Of a DNA stretch of 64,000 nt, positions 44,743 to 53,100 are shown piece after piece. The translations under genes and the position numbers were made by a program. Below the pieces are notes generated by a model. The model saw nothing but the letters and a program-made list of their open reading frames with translations. It was not told the origin of the DNA and searched no databases. The stretch's first letter is position 1, and every line of letters begins with the position of its first letter. The stretch comes from Planctomycetota bacterium (GTDB lineage Bacteria > Planctomycetota > PLA2): positions 62,001 through 126,000 of the forward strand of contig JAJFFH010000066.1 in the NCBI GenBank assembly GCA_021776735.1, in the 5' to 3' direction.

Positions 44743-44771
44743 ATGCGTCGTTCTCCGGATCGACGCATGTT
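44740..44771. other. Perfect 11-bp hairpin at the end of repeat copy A
   Basis: AACATGCGTCG (44740-44750) pairs with CGACGCATGTT (44761-44771) around a 10-base loop. It is followed by CTTGTCC, not a T-run, so it is not a classical terminator. The matching arm is absent from copy B, which keeps only GATCGACGCATG. Confidence 0.7.
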
Positions 44772-44859
44772 CTTGTCCGCTAGAGACTTCCGTCGATGTC
44801 GTGCTCCCAGGCCCGACGTGCGGGATGGGCCCGGGACGCGTATGTGATACACCGATGGA

Positions 44860-46935
44860 ATGCGTTGGTTCGTCCTGGTCCTTTCGTTTGTTCTTGCTTC
44901 GCTTGTTGCCGCCGGGCCGGCCGACGATCCGTTGGATGAGGCGCTTGGTCGCGTCGGGTTCACGCGCGACGATCTCGGGTGGCGGCCGCCGGGCTGGTGG
45001 GTGCGTTTTCCGCGCGGGATCACGCACAAGCTCGGCCACTTCGACGATCTGTTCGCCGAGCCGACGGCGGTCGTGCCGTACTTGAAGGTCCTCGGCCGCG
45101 CCGTGAAGACCGAGCTCTCCGAGAAGGGCCTCAACGAGGAGACGCGCGGCGCGTACGGGCTCTATCGCCTGACACACCTGGCCGGGATCAATCGGAAATT
45201 CGGCGGTATTCGTCCCTACAGTCCGAACCTCACGGCGAAGCCGACACCGCTCGACGAGGCGATTTTGCGGCTGTACCGCTATGCGGGCCGGCAAACGAAG
45301 TTTGTCACGTTCAATGCCGAGTCCCCGTACCCGCTTCTCGAAAAGACGCTCCGCGAAAAAGTCGCGACGCTGCCGCCGGAGCTGAGCCGCACTCTGGGCC
45401 AATTGGTGCTCAACGTTGTAGAGGCGCACCGGTGGACGACGCGCGCGTTTCGGCGCGTGCCGCTCGCCCAAAGAATCGCCGTCCGTAGGCTTCCCCTGAA
45501 TCTGGGCATGGAGAGTGTGGATGCACTCGAGTATTCACCCGCGTGCGACGACGTCGCGGCGGCGTGGGACGAAGCGTCGCTGTGGTACGCCGCGGGCAAG
45601 TGCGTCGCGGCGATGGACGTGGCGCGGCGCAAGCTGAAGCCGGCGCCGAAGGTGCGGTTCGACTGGGAGACACCGCTCGGTTGGATTCGCGTGCGGGGCT
45701 CGGGCAAGGACCAGATCGACGGCAAGGACTCGCTGCTGATCGTCGATCTGGGCGGCGATGACGAGTACGTCGGCGCGGTGGCGGGAGCAACGCCGCAACA
45801 GCCGATTTCGTTGTGTCTCGATCTCTCCGGCCACGACATGTATCGCGCGAAACGCGGGGCGCTCGGGGCTGCCGTGTGCGGTGTCGGCATTCTGCTGGAT
45901 GTCGACGGGCGCGACGTTTACGCGGCGGAGCAGCACACGCAGGGCGCGGGCCGGTTCGGGTTCGGCGCGCTGATCGACCTGGGCAACGAGGGGGACGAGT
46001 ATATCGCGCGGTGGTCGGCGCAGGGGTGCGGCTACTTCGGCGTCGGGTTGTTGATCGACCAGGGCGGGCGCGACCGGTACTACCTGCACGCGGACGGCCA
46101 GGGATTTGGTGGTGTGGGGGGTGTGGGGGTTTTGTGTGACGGGGGCGGCGACGACGCGTACATCGCGGAGCCGGACGCAAAAAAGAGCGGGCGCCCGAGC
46201 TATCACTCCGAGAAGAAGATCTCGGTGTCGAACGCGCAGGGCTGCGCGATGGGCCGGCGCGGCGACGGCGCCGACGGCCACAACTGGGCGGGCGGTTTCG
46301 GCGCGCTGCTCGACGCGGGCGGCAACGACACGTACACGTCCGGCAACTGGTCGCAGGGCACCGGCTACTGGTTCGGCGTCGGCGCGCTGTGGGACGGCGG
46401 CGGCAACGACAAGTACGAGGGCCACGTCTGGTCGCAGGCGACCGGCGCGCACTTTTGCATCGGCGTGCTGATCGACGAAGGCGGCAACGACAGGCACACG
46501 TCGCACAGCCACAACAGCATCGCGTTCGGCCACGACTTCACGATTGCGCTGCTCTTGAACGAGGGCGGCAACGACACCTATTACACGCAGCGCGAGGGCC
46601 TCGGCTACTCCATCAACCGCTCGGTCGCGATGCTGATCGACACCGCGGGCGACGACGACTACTGGGCCAAAAACGCGCCGGGCGCGGCACGGTATGACAA
46701 GCGATTCTCGGACCGCACGGCGCTCTCGACCTATTGGGTCCAAGCCAAGTCGATCGGCCTGTTTTTGGACCTGGGCGGCAAGGACAGCTATCCGAAACAC
46801 GCGAAGCCTGCCGCCGACGGCCAAGCGTGGGGCGACCCGAAAGACTCGAAGAACGGTCCCGCGAACAACCACAGCGTCGGCGTGGACATGGAAGCCGGCG
46901 CCCGCAAGATTGACTGGTACCGAAGGGCGCGCTGA
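44860..46935 (+). CDS. Exported beta-solenoid repeat protein
   Basis: A 691-residue protein with a signal peptide (residues 1-18). The second half is made of about 12 repeats of roughly 30-40 residues in which LLxDxGGNDxYxxxxxSQGxG recurs (for example LLDAGGNDTY, LWDGGGNDKY and LIDEGGNDRH). The repeated Gly-Gly-Asn-Asp turns with Asp and aromatic positions suggest a beta-solenoid with surface calcium-binding turns; this is an inference from the spacing. The N-terminal 250 residues are helical and unrelated. The ATG at 44860 has no strong ribosome binding site. The gene is flanked on both sides by the noncoding repeat. A motif copy (45475-45486) lies inside it in antisense orientation. Confidence 0.75.
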   Translation: MRWFVLVLSFVLASLVAAGPADDPLDEALGRVGFTRDDLGWRPPGWWVRFPRGITHKLGHFDDLFAEPTAVVPYLKVLGRAVKTELSEKGLNEETRGAYGLYRLTHLAGINRKFGGIRPYSPNLTAKPTPLDEAILRLYRYAGRQTKFVTFNAESPYPLLEKTLREKVATLPPELSRTLGQLVLNVVEAHRWTTRAFRRVPLAQRIAVRRLPLNLGMESVDALEYSPACDDVAAAWDEASLWYAAGKCVAAMDVARRKLKPAPKVRFDWETPLGWIRVRGSGKDQIDGKDSLLIVDLGGDDEYVGAVAGATPQQPISLCLDLSGHDMYRAKRGALGAAVCGVGILLDVDGRDVYAAEQHTQGAGRFGFGALIDLGNEGDEYIARWSAQGCGYFGVGLLIDQGGRDRYYLHADGQGFGGVGGVGVLCDGGGDDAYIAEPDAKKSGRPSYHSEKKISVSNAQGCAMGRRGDGADGHNWAGGFGALLDAGGNDTYTSGNWSQGTGYWFGVGALWDGGGNDKYEGHVWSQATGAHFCIGVLIDEGGNDRHTSHSHNSIAFGHDFTIALLLNEGGNDTYYTQREGLGYSINRSVAMLIDTAGDDDYWAKNAPGAARYDKRFSDRTALSTYWVQAKSIGLFLDLGGKDSYPKHAKPAADGQAWGDPKDSKNGPANNHSVGVDMEAGARKIDWYRRAR
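45475..45486 (-). repeat. Dispersed ACGGACGGCGAT motif, copy 10
   Basis: Exact copy inside the beta-solenoid gene but opposite to the gene, encoding I-A-V-R-R instead of T-D-G-D. Confidence 0.9.
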
Positions 46936-46949
46936 TTCCGGGGAAGCGT

Positions 46950-46961
46950 ACGGACGGCGAT
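46950..46961 (+). repeat. Dispersed ACGGACGGCGAT motif, copy 11
   Basis: Exact copy 14 bases after the stop of the beta-solenoid gene, with AGCGT upstream as in copies 4 and 12. Confidence 0.9.
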
Positions 46962-46977
46962 GAGTCCCCCTGAGTGC

Positions 46978-47204
46978 CCACTGCGCGTGGATTCAGTAGC
47001 GGGCGGACGACCCCCGCGCGTGCGCGCGGCAGCCGGCCGGTCGGACTTGCCCGGTGGTTGCGGACGGCTGGGCGCGGCGCGGCTCTTCGACGGTGCCGGG
47101 GCAGTTTGGGGCGTCCGAACCTCCTGGCGGGCCCGGGCTTTTTTGGGGTCGCTCCTTTGGCAGCCCCTACCCAGCCCGGCACAAAAGAGCGATTTTAACA
47201 AAAC
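46978..47204 (+). repeat. Noncoding repeat, copy B
   Basis: Homologous to copy A (44525-44742) and lying after the beta-solenoid gene as copy A lies before it. The core 47154-47203 matches copy A at most positions, with changes at C/T and T/G sites. The remaining bases up to 47308 hold no recognised feature. Confidence 0.75.
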
Positions 47205-47308
47205 TCCGGCGCCTCGCGATCGACGCATGCCCCTGACCGCCCATGACTTCCCCTACCGCATGTTTCCGGACATGCGGCACGTGATGGGCGCGTGGCGCGC
47301 GGTGGGTG

Positions 47309-47598
47309 CTACCCGCCGACGAACGTCGCCAAGTCGCCGAGCAAATCGCGTCCGCGGGCGAAGCCACGCTCCTCGATCAGGCCCACCGCCACGCGTGCGG
47401 CCGCTATGTCAGTAGGCGATGCCGCCGCGACAAGCGCGACAATGTCGATCCGATCCTGCGGACGGCGTTTGTCGTCGTGTGTGAGCAGCTTCAGCGCGTT
47501 CGCACCGAAACAGCCAGCCCGCCGACGAGCGCGAACGACACGCCGAGACGCTCAAGTTCCCCGGCCGTCTCCCGAAGCTGGTCATTCAGTGGGGTCAT
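47309..47598 (-). pseudogene. AbiEii-type nucleotidyltransferase toxin, internally deleted
   Basis: Reading from an ATG at 47598, the first 35 codons look like an AbiEii/AbiGii nucleotidyltransferase N-terminus (LGVSFALVGGLAVSVRTR), then hit a stop. The frame then shifts and continues as the family's C-terminus (ALKLLTHDDKRRPQDRIDIVALV ... RGFARGRDLLGDLATF) to 47309. The middle, including the acidic metal-binding positions, is missing, so the gene is almost certainly nonfunctional. It overlaps the upstream small gene by 17 bases, the organisation of a toxin-antitoxin pair. Confidence 0.65.
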
Positions 47599-47850
47599 CG
47601 GAGTCCCCCGGAGACGGCTCGTGCTCCGGAATCTGCGGCCCGTCCCCCTGCTCCGCGCCCGGCCGGGTGTGGAGCCAGGTCACAAGCATCCGCTCGACCT
47701 CCTCTGGCGAGGCCTCGGGATGCCGCCGCCGAAGGTTCTGCCGCATCAGCGCCACCCCCGCATCGTGCAATTCACACGCCGCACGAAGCCGCGCAGCCCG
47801 AGGCCGTGATCAGAGAGTTCGCGATCGGTCGGCATGCCCAGCCGTTCCAT
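47582..47850 (-). pseudogene. Antitoxin-like partner of the decayed toxin, frameshifted
   Basis: From the ATG at 47850 or 47835 the start MPTDRELSDHGLGLR reads in one frame, then the homology continues in another frame as LRAACELHDAGVALMRQ, NLRRRHPEASPEEVERML and VTWLHTRPGAEQGD to 47582. The RRRHP-x-x-S-x-E-x-x-x-R-x-L pattern is familiar from small proteins encoded next to nucleotidyltransferase toxins. A single-base shift near 47780 separates the two parts. Whether the shift is real or a sequencing error cannot be told, but the partner is clearly decayed. Confidence 0.5.
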
Positions 47851-47865
47851 TCTACGATGGACGGC

Positions 47866-48537
47866 ATGCGAAAGCGGATTGCAATCGTCGCGATGGTGCT
47901 CGAAAGCATCGCCGTCCTTGGCTGTTCCAAACCTATCGTTGCCACTCTGGAACCGGCGCTCGACCTGAAGCGGGGCGGCGCCCACGTCACGGTGCAACAG
48001 CGCAGCGACAAAGACATCCCCGGCTCCAACGGACGGCTCCGCGTGCACCTGGGCGACATTACGCGAGGGCAGGTCTCCTTGACATTAAAGCGTACGGACG
48101 GCGATATCTTGGTCGGCACCACGTCGGTGCGCCCGGGCGACGAGGTGCCGTTTGCGTTCGCCGGCCACCGCTATCGACTCGCCGTCGAGAAGCTCGAGAA
48201 CCGACTGATCGGCACGGACGAGGCCGTCCTGCGCGTAAGCGAAGCAGGCCACGCAACCGAACCCGACCTGATCGAGGGCCTGCTGAAGGCCATCGAGACG
48301 TCGAACGCCACGTTCATCCGCAACGGCACGGAGTACAACGCCAAAAAAGCGGTGGAGCACCTGCGCACGAAGTGGAAGCGCGCCGGCAGCCGCGTCCGCA
48401 CAGCGGAACAGTTTATCGAACACCTGGCCAGCCGCTCCTCGATGACGGGCAAGCCCTACGAGATCCGCGAAGGCAAAAAGACGGTCCCGGCCGGCGACTG
48501 GCTCCGCGGGCGCCTGACAAAGCTGCGCGAGGAATAG
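47866..48537 (+). CDS. Lipoprotein with DUF5329 (YfeK-like) domain
   Basis: A 223-residue protein. The N-terminus ends in SIAVLGC, a lipobox, so it should be lipid-anchored. A middle domain of about 100 residues has no family. The last 90 residues match DUF5329: IEGLLKAIETSNATFIRNG, KKAVEHLRTKW and GDWLRGRL. ATG 47866 is chosen, with ATG 47857 three codons upstream. A copy of the dispersed motif gives an in-frame T-D-G-D at 48094. The gene is followed with no gap by the exported protein at 48538. Confidence 0.75.
   Translation: MRKRIAIVAMVLESIAVLGCSKPIVATLEPALDLKRGGAHVTVQQRSDKDIPGSNGRLRVHLGDITRGQVSLTLKRTDGDILVGTTSVRPGDEVPFAFAGHRYRLAVEKLENRLIGTDEAVLRVSEAGHATEPDLIEGLLKAIETSNATFIRNGTEYNAKKAVEHLRTKWKRAGSRVRTAEQFIEHLASRSSMTGKPYEIREGKKTVPAGDWLRGRLTKLREE
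48094..48105 (+). repeat. Dispersed ACGGACGGCGAT motif, copy 12
   Basis: Exact copy inside the DUF5329 lipoprotein gene, same orientation, encoding T-D-G-D-I; upstream AGCGT as in copies 4 and 11. Confidence 0.9.
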
Positions 48538-49914
48538 ATGCGCGGGCGACATCTCTTCACGGCGATCGCGATCATTGCGCTGGTGTGCGGCGTCGGTGCG
48601 ATTCTTCTACGGAAGACTCCGTCTCGCCAAGGCAGTCGGGATCATCCCGACCGGCGCGGTGTGCCCTCGGGCGCACTCCAAGACGGGCGTAGCGGTGAAG
48701 ACAACGAAAAGCCGGTCTTGGATGCCTTCTCGTTGCGCGATCTCGCGACGGGAGAACCGATCCACGGCGCAAGTGTGGCGTGGACAACCACGGACGGCGA
48801 TGAAGGCGCCGCGACGACCGACCAGGACGGGCGCGTCGGTGTGCCCCCGGGCCTGAAGTCGATCCGGTTGGACGAGCCGTGGGCCTTGGCGACAAGGCTG
48901 GAGGAGATCGATTCGGGCGGGACCGCCTGGGCGTTTCAGAACGTCTGGATTTCCGGGCGACTTGTGAACGCGGGACCGGTGATGCCGAAGAAACTGCGGG
49001 TTCAGACGATTGCCGCGAGTGTGCCCGGGTATGGAGCATCGCCGAGTCCGAGTCGGTTTCCCTGGACGCGGCGCTGGCTCACCGCCCATGGCGTCCGAAC
49101 GCACGAGCGGCACCGGGTGTTGCTGAACGACCGGGGAGAGTTCAAGGTCCGGTTTCCCGCGGTTCGGGGCCTGCGCGTCGTCGGCCGGATCTCGGGTCGC
49201 CAGACTGCGTCCGATGTCGTGTCGTATCGGCTGGATGGTGGATCCGGCGTGGCTCCCGAAGTCGTTCTTGAGTTCCGCGACTCGTGGCGGATTCGTGGTG
49301 TTCTCCGATCCAGCGCCGGCAAGCCGCTTGTGCGCACGCTCGTCACCGCGTACATCATCGAGCGCGTCCCGGCGAGGTCCTTTCGCATCGAGGATGCAGG
49401 AGCGCGGGGCCATTCGGGGTACACGGTTGGCGGTGGCCTCTTCAAGGGGCTTCTCGGCATCACGCATCACACGGCAGCGCTGACGGGCAAGGACGGAGCC
49501 TTCGACATCGAAGCGAAGGTGCTCGGCGAGGTGATTCTGGTTGCGTGGCCCAAGGGCCACAACACGGTCGCTCACCGCCTGGGCAAGGTTTACACCGGCG
49601 TCGTCGGGATAGAGCTTGAGGCCGACCGTCACGACGGATCGAGCGTGATCCTGATGAAGTCCGGCAGGGAGTTGGTAGAGCACCGCGTTATGGTCACGGA
49701 CCTGGAGTTCGACGAGGCACAACCAAGCAAGAGCGTGACACTCAACAAGAACGCGGAGTTGACCACGGCGGTCTTGATCGTCGGACACAGCTACTATCTG
49801 ATCGTATCGCCGCCGGGCTCGCTGCGACACATCGCGACGGGGGAGTTCCGTTACACCGGACAAGCGAGATTCGACATCGATGATCTCAAGGAGTTCCGAA
49901 GAGATCCTCGGTGA
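48538..49914 (+). CDS. Exported or membrane-anchored protein of unknown function
   Basis: A 458-residue protein with an N-terminal hydrophobic segment (FTAIAIIALVCGVGAILL) that is a signal peptide or anchor. Several beta-rich regions follow, including a carboxypeptidase-regulatory-like motif (DLATGEPIHGASVAWTT ... DGRVGVPPG) and a later one at TAALTGKDGAFDIEAKV. These are typical of Ig-like exported domains. It starts directly after the lipoprotein gene's stop and probably shares its transcript. A motif copy (48790-48801) encodes T-D-G-D-E. Function unknown. Confidence 0.65.
   Translation: MRGRHLFTAIAIIALVCGVGAILLRKTPSRQGSRDHPDRRGVPSGALQDGRSGEDNEKPVLDAFSLRDLATGEPIHGASVAWTTTDGDEGAATTDQDGRVGVPPGLKSIRLDEPWALATRLEEIDSGGTAWAFQNVWISGRLVNAGPVMPKKLRVQTIAASVPGYGASPSPSRFPWTRRWLTAHGVRTHERHRVLLNDRGEFKVRFPAVRGLRVVGRISGRQTASDVVSYRLDGGSGVAPEVVLEFRDSWRIRGVLRSSAGKPLVRTLVTAYIIERVPARSFRIEDAGARGHSGYTVGGGLFKGLLGITHHTAALTGKDGAFDIEAKVLGEVILVAWPKGHNTVAHRLGKVYTGVVGIELEADRHDGSSVILMKSGRELVEHRVMVTDLEFDEAQPSKSVTLNKNAELTTAVLIVGHSYYLIVSPPGSLRHIATGEFRYTGQARFDIDDLKEFRRDPR
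48790..48801 (+). repeat. Dispersed ACGGACGGCGAT motif, copy 13
   Basis: Exact copy in the exported protein gene, same orientation, encoding T-D-G-D-E. Confidence 0.9.
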
Positions 49915-50143
49915 CCGACTGGGATGCGGCGCTTCCCCGAATCGGAGTGACTACTGTCTGAACTGTGTTTACAAATTGCGGTGTCTCTTTTTGCGCTGAG
50001 GGTGGACGCTCCCGCGATCGACTCCCTCGTGCCGACTTTCGCGTTGTAGCCCACGACCGCGTTGCCGGGGGCACGTCTCGACTGTTGTCAGGGCGTGGCG
50101 AGTAGAGAATCATGGCCCGCTCTGCGGGCTCCGGCCACGCTGC

Positions 50144-53100
50144 TCACGCCCACCGCACCAATCCCAGGTGCGCAACCTCCATGGTGTCGTTTAGCGCCGG
50201 GTAGGCGCGGATGCCCCACAGGAACGTGCCGCTGCCGGGGGGGTTGTAGGTGCCGGTCCAGTGCTCGCCCGTGTCGTCGGGTTCCAGGGGGACGCTCGTG
50301 GGTTCTGCCAGACAGCCTGTGGCTTCGGTCGGGCCGATGAAGAGTTCTACTCTTAGGTTTTTCTGATCGATGCCTTCGTGGGTTACTCGGGCTCTTACTT
50401 CGAAGGCTTCGTTGCGGCCCAAGGCGCCTTCCGAAAGGTCCGTTGCCTGGATGTCGTCGATCTGGACGTTTTTCCAGGCTTCGCGCAGCTTGGCGTGGTG
50501 GGTGGCGCGTTCTCTCGCCTGGGCGTAGCCGTCTTCCGGGGCGGCGGCGGCGCGTTGGCCCAGCGGGCTGTAGGCGAACTTCGCGTATTCGCCGACCATG
50601 CGGTCGGTGTCGAAGAACGCGGGGATGGTCGCGAGGCACTTGCGGACCTTGTCCAGCCAGCCGGTCGGGTGGCCCGTGTCCTTCTTGTCGAAGTACAGCG
50701 GCACGAGCTCGGTCTCGAGCATCGCGTACAGCGACCGGGCATCGTGCGCGCGCAAGAGGTCTGCGTTGGCGTACTCGCGGCCGTCGCCGAAGGTGAAACC
50801 GTTTTCGCCGTCGTAGCCTTCGCACCACCAGCCGTCCAGGATGCTTGCGTGCAGGCCGCCGTTCAGACACGCCTTCATGCCGCTCGTGCCGGACGCCTCA
50901 AGCGGTCGCGTCGGGGTGTTGAGCCACACGTCCACGCCCTGCGTGAGCAGCCGGCCCGCGGTCATGCCGTAGTCCTCGACGAAGAAAACGCGTCCGGCGA
51001 ACCGGGGATCGCGCGTCAGCGCAACAATCTGTTTGACGAGGTCCGAGCCCTCGCGGTCGTCGGGATGCGACTTGCCCGCGTACACAATTCGCACCGGCCG
51101 GTCGTCGTTGCGCAGCAACCGTTCGAGCCGCGCCGCGTCGTGAAACAGCAGCGTCGCGCGCTTGTACGGCGCGAAGCGTCGTGCATATCCGATCCACAGC
51201 GCGTCTTCGTCGAGGTCCGGACCGGTCCACGCCTGGCCGGTCTCGTCGAGATGGCGGCGCAGGTACGCACACAGCCGTCGCTTTTGCGCGTGGCGCATTT
51301 CCCATAGCGGTGCGTCGTCCACCGCGTCGAGGCGCCTCCATGCGTCCGCCTCCGGCCGGCCCGTGCGCCAGCCGGCACCCAACTCGGCGTCGAGCAGCTG
51401 TCCGGCCTCCGGTCCGCACCACGTCGGCAGGTGCACGCCGTTGGTGATCGACGAGATCGGCGTCTCGGACTCGTGCAGCCCCGGCCACACCGAGGTGTTC
51501 ATCCGGCGCGAGACCTCGCCGTGCAGCTTGCTGACTCCGTTGGCGCGACCGCAAAGCTTGAGCGCGAGCACGGTCATCGAGAACTCCTCGTCGTCGTCCG
51601 TCGCGCGGCCGAGGTCGAAGAACTCCTGCCAGTCGAGGCCGAGCCGCTTGGCGACGTGGCCGAAGTAGCGCCGCATGAGCCCCTCGGAGAACCGGTCGTG
51701 TCCGGCGGGGACGGGCGTGTGGGTCGTGAACGCGGAGCTGTCGCGCACCACGATGGCGGCCTCGTCGAACGTGAGCCCGTGGTTTTCGACAAGCTCCAAC
51801 AAGCGCTCCAGCAGCAAGAACGCCGAGTGCCCCTCGTTGAGATGGCACACCTGCGGCGTTTGCCCCAGTGCGCGCAGCAGGCGCCACCCGCCGATGCCGA
51901 GCAGGATCTCCTGGCACAGCCGCGGCTCGCGCTCGGACGGGTAGAGCCGTTCCGTGATCGCCTGGTCCGCCGCGTCGTTTTCGGGAACCAACGTGTCCAG
52001 CAGGTACAGCGGCACCCGCCCGACATCGACGCGCCACACGCCCGCCTGCAACGTGCGCCCCGGCATGTCGATGCCGATCCGCAGCGGCTCGCCCTCGGCG
52101 TCCAGGATCTGGCGCATCGGCGTGTCGGCGGGATCGAACGCGCGGAACTCCGCACCCTGGCTGCCGTCGGGCCCGATCGTCTGGATGAAGTAGCCGTTCT
52201 TGTAGCGCAGCCCGACGCCGACGGTCGGCAGCGCGATGTCGCTTGCGGACTTCAGATGGTCACCCGCGAGCACGCCGAGCCCGCCGCTATAGATCGGCAG
52301 CGACTCGTGGATCGCGAACTCGGCGCAAAAATACGCCGTGGACGGCACGTCGGCGGGCGAGCGGCCGAGGTAGCTCTCCAAAGCGCCGACGACCTCGTCG
52401 TAGTGCTCCAAAACATCGCCGTCCGTTCCCAACTCGGCCAATCGTTGCGCCGACAGTTCGCGCAAGAGCTTCACGGGGTTGCCCGGCGCGCCCGCGAATC
52501 CACCGCTCGTCCCGGCAATCCGCTCAAACAGCGCGACGGCGCGCGGCGTCCAGCTCCACCACGGGTTGCGCGCGATGTCGCCAAGGCGCGCGAGGCGGTC
52601 GGGCAGGACCGTCGTGACCGTGAAGCGGTGCAGGCGCAGTTGCTCCTCGCCCACGGTCGGCACATGCACGAGCGCGCGCCGCGTGAAGCGAAGAGTGCTC
52701 GGCCCGGGCGTGAACGTCGGCGCGGTCGGCGCGAGTTCCGCGGCGTGCGCGAGCGCGTGAACGTGTGCGTCGAGCGTCGCGCCGATCCGCTCCTCCCACG
52801 GCGTGCGCTGCGCCAACGCGGGCGCTTGCGCGCGCCAAGCCTCAAGCTCGTCGTCGGACCGCTCCAAGAATCGCGCGAGCCGGTCCGCAAGCGTGGCGTC
52901 ATCGCCCGCCGGCAACACCGTCAGTGCCCCGCGCTCCTCCGCCGGAACCTCCGCCATGAACCGCCCGAAACCGGTCGCGTCGGTGGTAAACGCCGGCACC
53001 CCGGCGGCCAGCGCCTCAAGAGGCGTGTAGCCCCACGGCTCGTACAGCGACGGAAACAGCGCGAGATCGGCGGCCCGCAACACGTCGTTGTACGAGTACG

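Noticed and set aside
44525..47204. The two noncoding repeats as integron attC sites.
   Set aside because: They are too long, not palindromic as a whole and have no recognisable core recombination site; the strong hairpin in copy A is absent from copy B.
46960..47415. Open frames across noncoding repeat B and beyond.
   Set aside because: Low-complexity, Arg/Pro-rich translation with no support; the stretch aligns to repeat copy A at the nucleotide level instead.
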